This document shows positions 7,484 to 13,526 of a DNA stretch of 16,626 bases, piece by piece. Position numbers and translations under genes: made by a program. The stretch comes from Microthrixaceae bacterium (lineage in GTDB: Bacteria; Actinomycetota; Acidimicrobiia; Acidimicrobiales; DATDAH01), in contig JACJWK010000037.1 of NCBI GenBank assembly GCA_020637195.1, positions 1 to 16,626 of the forward strand. The letters run 5' to 3'. Within the stretch, counting starts at the first letter, position 1. Each line of letters starts with the position of its first letter. Below the pieces are notes generated by a model that made no database searches, was not told the origin of the DNA, and saw only the letters and a program-made list of their open reading frames with translations.

Positions 7484-8242
7484 GTGACCGCAGCCGGCAC
7501 AGACGACAGGGCCCGGGGCAAGGACAGCCGGCGGCGGCTGCTCGAAGCGGGCATGGAGCTGTTGGCCGAGTCGAGCCGCGGCGACCTGAGCCGGGTGCTC
7601 ACCACGGGCGCGCTCGCCGAGCGGGCGGGCCTGCACCGCCAGACCTTCTACCTGCACTGGGGCTCGCAGGCCGAGTACCTCGACGACTTCATCGACCACG
7701 TGACCGACCCGTCGCTGAGCTCGTCGTCCGAGCGCCTCGCGGGGCTCGCCGAGCGCATGCCCGATCCCACCGACGACCCCAGCGCCGAGCTGCGCGACCG
7801 GGCCCGCGAGACCTTCACGCACTGGGTCGACGACCCCGTCTACGTGTCGCGGATGGTGCTCTGGGCACTGCACGCCAAGGACGACCAGGTGCGGGCCAAG
7901 CTGCGCGACCTCTTCCGCACCAACGACGAGCACACCGCCGCCGGCTACAAGGCCATCGGCGACGCCTGGGGGGTCGAGCCCCGTCCGCCCTTCACCTACG
8001 ACAGCATCGCCCTGCTGTTCAACGCGCTGCGCGACGGCCTGCTGCTGCATCTCACCATCGACGCGACGAGCGTGCCCTCGTCGTTCATCGAGGACGTCAA
8101 CCTGGCGCTCAGCTGGGCGGTCACGCGGCGCATCGACGACCCCGACGACGCCGGCAGCCTCGACGAGCGCTTCCGCCAGGAGATCGCCGGCCGGCGAACG
8201 GACGCGGCCGAGGACGCGACCGGGGACGAGGACGAGGCCTGA
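7484..8242 (+). CDS. TetR-family transcriptional regulator
   Basis: A 252-residue regulator. The DNA-binding domain occupies residues 14-75: helix SRRRLLEAGMELLAES, then the helix-turn-helix LTTGALAERAGLHRQTFYLH-W (39-59), where the TFYLHW recognition-helix end is typical of TetR proteins. Residues 90-220 form the helical ligand-binding and dimerisation domain, and the last 30 residues are acidic and probably disordered. At 252 residues it is slightly longer than the usual 190-230. The GTG at 7484 is preceded by GAGGGAGGG 4 nt upstream; an alternative GTG at 7469 has none. It is divergent from the small basic gene and may repress it and itself through the inverted repeat at 7399-7430. The ligand is unknown. 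It converges with the secreted phospholipase-like gene (21-nt gap). Confidence 0.92.
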   Translation: MTAAGTDDRARGKDSRRRLLEAGMELLAESSRGDLSRVLTTGALAERAGLHRQTFYLHWGSQAEYLDDFIDHVTDPSLSSSSERLAGLAERMPDPTDDPSAELRDRARETFTHWVDDPVYVSRMVLWALHAKDDQVRAKLRDLFRTNDEHTAAGYKAIGDAWGVEPRPPFTYDSIALLFNALRDGLLLHLTIDATSVPSSFIEDVNLALSWAVTRRIDDPDDAGSLDERFRQEIAGRRTDAAEDATGDEDEA

Positions 8243-8263
8243 GGCCCGCCGCCGACCGCCGCC

Positions 8264-10060
8264 TCAGCCGAGGAGGCAGACGATTCCGGGCGCCAGTGCC
8301 CGGTACGTCGCCTCGGTCGGCTCGAAGCCGGGCGTCGGGGCCAACTCCACCTCGGCGCCCTGGGTGACGGTGGCGGTCACGGCGTCGCGCGCGGCCCGGT
8401 CGACCGAGGAGATGGCCTTGATGCGCCGCGTGATCGACGCCCCCGGCCCGGCGTTGGCCCGGACCTCCACCCGCATCTCGACGAGGACCTCGTCGCCCGG
8501 TCGTACCCCCGCGGTCCGGTAGGTGCCGAGGCGGATGCCGCGGGTGATGTCGGTGCCGGCCTCGTCGTAGTACCGAACGCCGAAGCCGGCGAGCGGCTTC
8601 TGACCCTTGAGGGTGAAGCGCTCCCAGCGGTTGCCGTCGTTGCGGAAGCGCATCGTGAACGTGGCGGTGCTGCCGGTCGGCGTGGTCACCGAGCGGTTCT
8701 GGTCGGCGCCGTTGCGGGAGAACACGTCCCAGCCCATCCACACGCCGTCGTCGCCCACCCGCACCTGGGCGTCGGGCCGGGCCCGCACGCCGGGGCAGCC
8801 CTTCGTGGTGAACGTCCACGAGTAGGGCACCACCGGCTCGCCGGCACCGTCGATCAGCGCCTCGGTGACCGACACGCGGTACTCGGTGCACTTGGCCAGG
8901 TTCCCGTCGGGCTGGATGGCGATGGTGTGCTCGCCCGCCTCCGGCGTGTACGGGACGATGCGGGGGTAGCCCGACCGCAGGGGCACGGGGGTGCCGGTGG
9001 CGGCCTCGGTGAGGGTCATCGCGCCCGGAGGCAGGGTGGCCGAGATGTTGTTCGGCGAGTTGACGTTGGGCCGGTAGGGGAGGCTGGCGCTCAACACCGC
9101 GACGATGCGGGTCTCCGCGCCGCCTCGGGTGGGTGCCGACCCGGGCAGGAACGTGGCCCGGTCCCAGCCGAACCGGGTGACCTCCTGCTGGCCGTCGGCG
9201 GGGTAGGTGATGGCGACCTCGGTGGGGGGCTGGTCGCCGAGCAGCCGGCCCCACATGCTCTCGTAGTTGGCGGCGATGGCCGTCGCCGCGAACTCGATGC
9301 CGCCCGCGGCGGTGATCATGTGCGCCGCCGTCCACGGCATGTTCGTGGTGATGTGGTCGTGGAAGTTGCGGGTGAGGAAGCGCTCGCCGTCGCGGACGAA
9401 CAGCATGCTCTCCTGGCCGTTGAGCAGGTCCTGCGCCTCGATGTCGGTGCGGCCGATGTCGGCGAACACGCCGAGCAGCCGGTCCGGGGCGGGCCAGTCG
9501 GGCAGCGGGGGCTGGGTCGGCCGGGCGTGGTCACCGATCGCGATGAGGTCCATCTGGAGCTCGAGGCCCCCGTCGTTGAAGCCCAGGTTGGCCAGGGCCG
9601 GGGGGATGTAGCTCTCGCCCCGGTCGGGGGCCTGCGGCTCGAACAGCCAGTCCCACACCTCGTCGCCGACGCCGTGGGCCATGGCCCCCATGGCGTGGGC
9701 GATGCGGGCCGCGCAGGGGCCGTTCGGGGCGGTGAGGTCGCCGCACGACGGGTCGTCGCGGATCTGGTCGAGGTAGGCGTAGGAGAAGCGGGGCCAGTGC
9801 GCCTCCTCGCCGTAGGTCGAGTCGAACCCCTTCTGGGGGTTCGCGTACCCGCTGTCGGGGAAGTGCCCGCCCGACGAGATCTGGTCGATGTTGGCTTCGA
9901 GCAGGGCCCGGAGCTGGGGGTCCTCGACGCGGTTCACGGCCTCCATGGCCATCCACGCGTGGGTGGTGACGCCCGACGCTCCCGCTCGGTCGGCCAGCAC
10001 CCCGAACGCGCCGAGCGCCACGAGCACGCCCGTGCACCCTGCCACCAGCTTGCGCAGCAC
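8264..10060 (-). CDS. Secreted zinc-dependent phospholipase C-like protein with Ig-like C-terminal region
   Basis: A 598-residue exported protein. A signal peptide (1-29: Arg-Lys, hydrophobic core, then Ala-Gly-Ala-Ser-Gly) precedes a zinc-dependent phospholipase C-like domain (about 30-270). Candidate metal ligands, by analogy to the Bacillus enzyme, are His34 in TTHAW, Asp69 in HFPDSGY, His88 in AHWPRF, and His129 and Asp133 in AHGVGDEVWDW. The later ligands of the family (a His and a Glu) are not obvious, so activity is uncertain. Residues 280-415 look like a Big_5/SbsA-type Ig domain (PADGQQEV, ending YSWTFTTKGC), and 445-570 a second beta-rich domain (TATFTMRFRNDGNRWE). The product ends IVCLLG with no anchor. 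The GTG at 10060 has AGGGG 6 nt upstream. Substrate could be phospholipid of host or own envelope; unknown. Confidence 0.82.
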   Translation of the reverse strand: MLRKLVAGCTGVLVALGAFGVLADRAGASGVTTHAWMAMEAVNRVEDPQLRALLEANIDQISSGGHFPDSGYANPQKGFDSTYGEEAHWPRFSYAYLDQIRDDPSCGDLTAPNGPCAARIAHAMGAMAHGVGDEVWDWLFEPQAPDRGESYIPPALANLGFNDGGLELQMDLIAIGDHARPTQPPLPDWPAPDRLLGVFADIGRTDIEAQDLLNGQESMLFVRDGERFLTRNFHDHITTNMPWTAAHMITAAGGIEFAATAIAANYESMWGRLLGDQPPTEVAITYPADGQQEVTRFGWDRATFLPGSAPTRGGAETRIVAVLSASLPYRPNVNSPNNISATLPPGAMTLTEAATGTPVPLRSGYPRIVPYTPEAGEHTIAIQPDGNLAKCTEYRVSVTEALIDGAGEPVVPYSWTFTTKGCPGVRARPDAQVRVGDDGVWMGWDVFSRNGADQNRSVTTPTGSTATFTMRFRNDGNRWERFTLKGQKPLAGFGVRYYDEAGTDITRGIRLGTYRTAGVRPGDEVLVEMRVEVRANAGPGASITRRIKAISSVDRAARDAVTATVTQGAEVELAPTPGFEPTEATYRALAPGIVCLLG

Positions 10061-10188
10061 CCGACACCCCTGTCCTCGTCCCGCCGGCCGCCCGCAGGAT
10101 AGCCGTGGGCGCCGTCATGGGACCTTCGACCCTGGTGACCCGGGCCGTTCGGCGCGGGAATGGCCGAAACGCCACGGGAGGTCGTGCC

Positions 10189-11283
10189 ATGGGCGGCACC
10201 GAGTCGTATCCGAACCTGCCGGACACCTCGCCGGTGGGCCAGCCCCTCGACTGGGCCTGGCTCCGGGGTGCCCGCAGCGAGTGGGGGGTGCAGCCCAAGC
10301 CCAGCGCCCGCGGCCTCACCATGATGGACATCGCCGTCGGGAGCTACGGCGAGGTGCCCGAGCGGCCCGGGCACCGGTCGATGGCCCCCCGTGGCGCCGA
10401 CGTCGACCCGGACACCCCCGACATGGGGTACCTCCTCAACGCCAAGACCGACGTGTGGGCCCTCAACGTCCGCGAGCTGTACGAGGAGGCCGTCGCCCGC
10501 CAGTGGTCGGCCACGCGGGACATCCCGTGGGGTGAGCTCGAGGAGCTGCCGAGCGACCTCGAGCACGCCATCTGCCAGCTCTGCACGTCGCTCACCGAGG
10601 TCGAGATGATCGCCGCCGACCTTCCGGCGAAGTGGATGTGGCGGATGAACCACGACTTCATCGAGGCGAAGATGTTCCTCTGCACGCAGATCATGGACGA
10701 GGCCCGTCACGCCGAGGTGTTCCGCAAGCGGGCCCTGGCCAACGGGGGCGGCCTGTTGAAGTCGAGGGCCGGGCCCGCCTCGCTGCTGCGCACCATCATC
10801 GAGGCCAAGACCTACACGCAGGCCACGGCCCTGCTGCACCTGCTCGGTGAGGGGTTCATCCTCGACCTGTTCCGTCAGGGCGAGCTCATCGCACCGGGTC
10901 CCGTCGAGAAGAAGATGTTCCGCATGGCCATGCAGGACGAGGCCCGCCACGTCGCGTACGGGACCATGCACATCCGCTACGCCGTCGAGCACGATCCCGA
11001 CGTGGCCGACGAGATCCACGAGGCGCTCGACGTCGGCGAGGCCGCGTTGTTCGAGTTGGGCACGTCGCCCGACCTCGGCACGGCGCTGGCGCTGCTGCTG
11101 GCCGGTGGGAGCGAGCAGGTGGAGGAGCAGGGGTTCGCCATGCAGGGCGACCTGCTGCGCAAGCAGGTCACCTCGTACCTCTCGCGCTGCGAGCGGGCCG
11201 GGGTCCCGCGCCTCGATCGCACGACGCTGCCGCTCGACCTGCTCGGGATCACCCGCGACGACCTCGTGGGGGTCGGCGCGTGA
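10189..11283 (+). CDS. Di-iron ferritin-like oxygenase-type protein
   Basis: A 364-residue protein of the ferritin-like di-iron superfamily. The ligand pattern is complete: Glu137 or Glu139 (SLTEVEM), Glu171-x-x-His174 (MDEARH), Glu221 (LLGEGFI) and Glu251-x-x-His254 (QDEARH). This E, ExxH, E, ExxH order is that of the hydroxylase alpha chain of bacterial multicomponent monooxygenases and of R2-like proteins; storage ferritins are shorter. The N-terminal 90 residues are an extension without recognised motif. I start at ATG 10189 because GGGAGG (10176-10181) lies 7 nt before it; the longer open frame from 10105 starts with Arg-rich noise. It is the first gene of an operon with an SCP2-like protein (GTGA overlap), a zinc knuckle and a ferredoxin, so an electron-fed oxygenase is likely. 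No beta subunit or reductase is encoded nearby. The substrate is unknown. Confidence 0.88.
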   Translation: MGGTESYPNLPDTSPVGQPLDWAWLRGARSEWGVQPKPSARGLTMMDIAVGSYGEVPERPGHRSMAPRGADVDPDTPDMGYLLNAKTDVWALNVRELYEEAVARQWSATRDIPWGELEELPSDLEHAICQLCTSLTEVEMIAADLPAKWMWRMNHDFIEAKMFLCTQIMDEARHAEVFRKRALANGGGLLKSRAGPASLLRTIIEAKTYTQATALLHLLGEGFILDLFRQGELIAPGPVEKKMFRMAMQDEARHVAYGTMHIRYAVEHDPDVADEIHEALDVGEAALFELGTSPDLGTALALLLAGGSEQVEEQGFAMQGDLLRKQVTSYLSRCERAGVPRLDRTTLPLDLLGITRDDLVGVGA

Positions 11284-11729
11284 GCGCGCCACCGGTGGAC
11301 AGCGTCGCCTTCCTCGAGGGGCTCGCCGCCCAGATGAACGCGCACCCGGACCGCTACGAGGTCCTGGGGGACTGCGACCTGGTCCTCGGCGTCGTGGTGC
11401 AGCGGCCCGACGGCCAGGCCTTCCGGGCCCGGATCACGTTCGAGGGCATCGCCTGCCTCGACGTCTGCGAGGCCGAGGCGGGCGACGAGGCTCTCGCCGA
11501 CTGCTGGCTCGAGGGCCCCCTCGACGCGTGGTCCGCCATGGTCGACGACATCGTCGAGCACGGGCGGGCCACGGGCCGCCACACCCTCAACAGCCTGACG
11601 CTGATGGGCGAGTCGATCCGCCTCCGGGGCCAGGACGTGATGGGGATCGACAAGTTCTCGCGGTTCAACCAGAGCCTGCAGGAGTTCTTCGACGGCGCCG
11701 CCGCCCGCTCGGTGCGGGCGGTCGGCTGA
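11280..11729 (+). CDS. SCP2-like (sterol carrier/lipid-binding) domain protein
   Basis: A 149-residue soluble protein whose layout fits the SCP2 fold: an N-terminal helix (7-22), a beta sheet (26-78, with DLVLGVVVQRPDG and ARITFEGIACL), the strand-helix step CWLEGPLDAWSAMVDDIV, and a C-terminal GESIRLRGQDVMGIDKFSRF helix. SCP2 domains bind sterols, fatty acyl-CoA or other hydrophobic ligands and often serve as accessory or substrate-delivery modules. Four cysteines (32, 59, 63, 75) are unusual and might bind metal or form a disulphide. The GTG start overlaps the stop of the di-iron gene (GTGA), so it should be made in a fixed ratio with it. It may present substrate to the oxygenase or play the part of a regulatory subunit; both are inferences. 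The fold call rests on pattern alone. Confidence 0.72.
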   Translation: MSAPPVDSVAFLEGLAAQMNAHPDRYEVLGDCDLVLGVVVQRPDGQAFRARITFEGIACLDVCEAEAGDEALADCWLEGPLDAWSAMVDDIVEHGRATGRHTLNSLTLMGESIRLRGQDVMGIDKFSRFNQSLQEFFDGAAARSVRAVG

Positions 11730-11740
11730 GAGGAGGCACC

Positions 11741-11938
11741 GTGGACGCCCCGACGTGCGAGCACTGCGGCGAGCCCGTCACCCGGGCCCTCGACCTGCCC
11801 TACGGGTGGTGGGAGTGGGACGGCGAGCGCTACCAGCAGCGCAGCGCCTCGTCCCGGGTGGACGTGGCGCCCTGGGTCCACTGGGACTGCATGAACGAGC
11901 TGCGGCCGTTCCATCCACAAGACGTCGTCGCGCGATGA
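11741..11938 (+). CDS. 65-residue zinc-knuckle-like protein
   Basis: A small protein with Cys6-x-x-Cys9 near the start and His47-x-x-Cys50 near the end, a CCHC set fit to bind one zinc. Between them lies an aromatic loop, LPYGWWEWDGERYQQR. I do not recognise a named family. The GTG at 11741 is preceded by AGGAGG (11731-11736), right after the SCP2-like stop, which makes it convincing although it is too short to be seen by length alone. It sits in the middle of the di-iron operon, 11 nt after the SCP2-like gene and 28 nt before the ferredoxin, so it is probably an accessory or assembly factor, or a small subunit. Confidence 0.72.
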   Translation: MDAPTCEHCGEPVTRALDLPYGWWEWDGERYQQRSASSRVDVAPWVHWDCMNELRPFHPQDVVAR

Positions 11939-11970
11939 GCGGCAGCGGGACGGGGAGGACGGCGCCGTGA
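11935..11970 (+). other. Eleven-codon mini-ORF bridging two genes
   Basis: ATG at 11935 overlaps the stop of the zinc-knuckle gene (ATGA), and its own TGA (11968-11970) overlaps the GTG start of the ferredoxin gene (GTGA). The peptide would be MSGSGTGRTAP. It may carry ribosomes from one cistron to the next; a real peptide product is unlikely. The ferredoxin also has its own GGGGAGGA site inside this stretch, so the mini-ORF may be accidental. Confidence 0.25.
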
Positions 11971-12356
11971 GCTTCGAGGTGCTCGACGACTGCATCGGTT
12001 GCGGTGCGTGCGAGTTCTCGTGCCCGACCACCGCCCTGTCCAAGACCGATTCCTTCCTGGGCACCTTCGTGATCGACCCCTTCTTGTGCAACGACTGCGG
12101 GGAGTGCGTGGACAAGTGCCCGGTGCAGGTCATCGTCCGGGCCCCGGCCTGGCCCGTGTGCGGCGGGCACGGATGCCCCCTCACGGCTCGGCGGCTCGCG
12201 GACGTCGACTGCGCCTACTGGCAGGAGCGCTGCCCCGACTGCGGCAGCACCCTCTGGCGGCGCGACGGGGACGCCTGGGCGTGTCCCCAGTGCGGGCTGG
12301 GCGCCCGGGTGCGCTGCCCCAAGACCCGGTTGGCCGGGGTCGAGCCGGTCCGCTGA
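11967..12356 (+). CDS. Two-cluster ferredoxin with C-terminal zinc ribbon
   Basis: A 129-residue protein in two parts. Residues 1-55 are a bacterial-type ferredoxin: Cys9, Cys12, Cys15, Cys19-Pro and Cys41, Cys44, Cys47, Cys51-Pro, the pattern for two [4Fe-4S] clusters. Residues 60-129 add eight more cysteines: Cys89-x-x-Cys92 with Cys106-x-x-Cys109 form a classic zinc ribbon (CPDCGSTLWRRDGD then CPQCG), and Cys65, Cys70, Cys82 and Cys117 could form a second site. The GTG at 11967 has a GGGGAGGA ribosome-binding site about 8 nt upstream. Last gene of the di-iron operon, so it is the likely electron donor to the oxygenase. No ferredoxin reductase is in the window, so a general cellular one would be needed. 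The zinc-ribbon fusion is unusual for an electron carrier. Confidence 0.9.
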   Translation: MSFEVLDDCIGCGACEFSCPTTALSKTDSFLGTFVIDPFLCNDCGECVDKCPVQVIVRAPAWPVCGGHGCPLTARRLADVDCAYWQERCPDCGSTLWRRDGDAWACPQCGLGARVRCPKTRLAGVEPVR

Positions 12357-12386
12357 CCGCCGACTGGTCGCTCCCGGGTCCACCTG

Positions 12387-12402
12387 ATACCCTGGGGGGT
12401 AT
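12387..12402. promoter_or_regulatory. Palindrome ATACCC-TGGG-GGGTAT, candidate CsoR-family operator
   Basis: The two 6-bp arms are perfect complements around a 4-bp centre. Inverted AT-rich ends enclosing G/C tracts are the general form of operators for the CsoR/CstR/RcnR family of small helical repressors that sense copper, nickel or persulfide. The right arm includes the first two bases of the ATG at 12401, so a bound repressor would sit on the start of transcription or translation of the Cys-rich gene. No CsoR-family repressor gene is in the window. Confidence 0.55.
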
Positions 12403-12571
12403 GTGTAGACCAGCAACGTGTTCCCAGTGCGGCAAGGCGACCTACGCGGGCTGCGGCCAGCACGTCGAGCAGGTGCTCGGCGGCGTGCCCCACGCCGAGC
12501 GCTGCCAGTGCGAGGCCCACGCACCGATGAGCCTCTGGCAGCGCCTCCGCGGGGCCCGGGCCGAGGCCTGA
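12401..12571 (+). CDS. 56-residue Cys-rich protein
   Basis: A tiny protein starting MCRPATCSQCGKATYAGCGQ, with cysteines at 2, 7, 10, 18, 35 and 37 and histidines at 21, 31 and 40. I recall closely similar small proteins, with the same MCR start and the WAGCG/YAGCG-QHV-x-QV centre, being widespread in actinobacteria without an assigned function. Metal or sulfur binding is an inference from the cysteines and from the palindrome over the start. The start is ATG 12401; the run of Gs just before it may act as a ribosome-binding site, or the message may be leaderless. It lies 44 nt after the ferredoxin gene, but the operator suggests its own promoter. It is convergent with the Abi-alpha-like gene. 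Confidence 0.8.
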   Translation: MCRPATCSQCGKATYAGCGQHVEQVLGGVPHAERCQCEAHAPMSLWQRLRGARAEA

Positions 12572-12601
12572 CCTCCAGGACCGACCGGCTCCCCGGGGTG
12601 C

Positions 12602-13525
12602 TCAGGCCGGCGAGGCCGGGCCCTGATCGACGGGCAGGCAGGTGCGGCAGAAGTCCGCACCGAAGGCGGTGAGCACGATCGAGCGCCGCACCGTCTTCGG
12701 GGCGCGGCCCGCGCCACGGAGGGCCTCGACCACCTCGGGCTGCACCTCCACCACCTGGTAGCGCGCGGGCGCGACCGGCTCACGCGAGAACCACACCAGG
12801 CCCAGGCGGTGGAGGTTGGTCAGGTACGACGCGGTCCGGTCGAGGTGGCGGACGCCGGCCTGGGTCCCCACCATCGACAGGCCCGCGGCCACGAGCTCGC
12901 TGCCGACGCCGAAGGGGCGACCGGTGCGCACGTCGACCGACGGCTGCGGGCCCTCGACGTACAAGAAGCGCAGGATCCGGGCCTCGTCGGGCGTCAGGTC
13001 GTCGAGGATGTGGGCGAAGGCCGGGTGCGTGTCGGCGCGGTCCCGGACGTCGGCGGCGCGGTCGAGCAGGGCGGCCCCCCGGGCCCGGAGCTCCTCGTCG
13101 GTCGGCGGGTCCCCCGGTCGGGGCCGGGTCCGCCGGGCGCCCCCGGGCGCATCCCCCGGTCCGGTCTCGTCGCCCCCGGCGTCGTCGCGGCCGAGCCCCC
13201 GGGCCACGGCCTCCCACGCCTCGAGGCCGGCGTCGCGGACGACCGGCACCGGTGACTGGCCCTCGGCGACCGCCGCCGCGACCGCCTCGCCCGTCGAGCG
13301 CGTCTCCCCGGCCATCCACGCGAGCGTGCGCAGCCCGGCCCGGAGCCCGATGCGGGCCAGTCCGGGGAGGGCCTCGGCCAGCGTCGGGTCCGGCGGACCG
13401 GAGGCGGCGTCCTCGTCCTCGCCCCGGAGCCAGTCGCTCGCGAGCGGGTCGTGGATCGCGTCGGTCTCGTCGGTGTCGCCGGTGCCGTCGCCCGCGTGGG
13501 GCCCGTGGTCGGGAACGTCGGTCAC
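12602..13525 (-). CDS. Abi-alpha-like (DUF4393) protein
   Basis: A 307-residue protein. Residues 1-45 are acidic and probably disordered; 48-115 form helices; 116-142 is a Gly/Asp/Pro-rich linker; and 145-300 match the Abi-alpha pattern: HILDDLTPDEARILRFLY (172-189), YLTNLHRLGLVWFSRE (234-249) and VLTAFGADFCRTC (284-296). The family is named after a presumed abortive-infection role, but many members in actinobacteria are housekeeping-like and untested. The GTG at 13525 starts 1 nt after the stop of the DUF445 gene, so the two are translationally coupled and probably work together. The upstream frame to 13582 is the end of the DUF445 gene read in another frame. No phage-defence neighbours are seen. 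Confidence 0.8.
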   Translation of the reverse strand: MTDVPDHGPHAGDGTGDTDETDAIHDPLASDWLRGEDEDAASGPPDPTLAEALPGLARIGLRAGLRTLAWMAGETRSTGEAVAAAVAEGQSPVPVVRDAGLEAWEAVARGLGRDDAGGDETGPGDAPGGARRTRPRPGDPPTDEELRARGAALLDRAADVRDRADTHPAFAHILDDLTPDEARILRFLYVEGPQPSVDVRTGRPFGVGSELVAAGLSMVGTQAGVRHLDRTASYLTNLHRLGLVWFSREPVAPARYQVVEVQPEVVEALRGAGRAPKTVRRSIVLTAFGADFCRTCLPVDQGPASPA

Positions 13526-13526
13526 G

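Noticed and set aside
10105..10188. Longer start for the di-iron gene
   Set aside because: No ribosome-binding site, Arg-rich residues, and a well-spaced GGGAGG exists before ATG 10189.
12602..13525. Abi-alpha-like gene as proof of a phage-defence island
   Set aside because: There is no integrase, toxin-antitoxin, nuclease or mobile element around it, and codon use looks like its neighbours; a defence role stays only a possibility.
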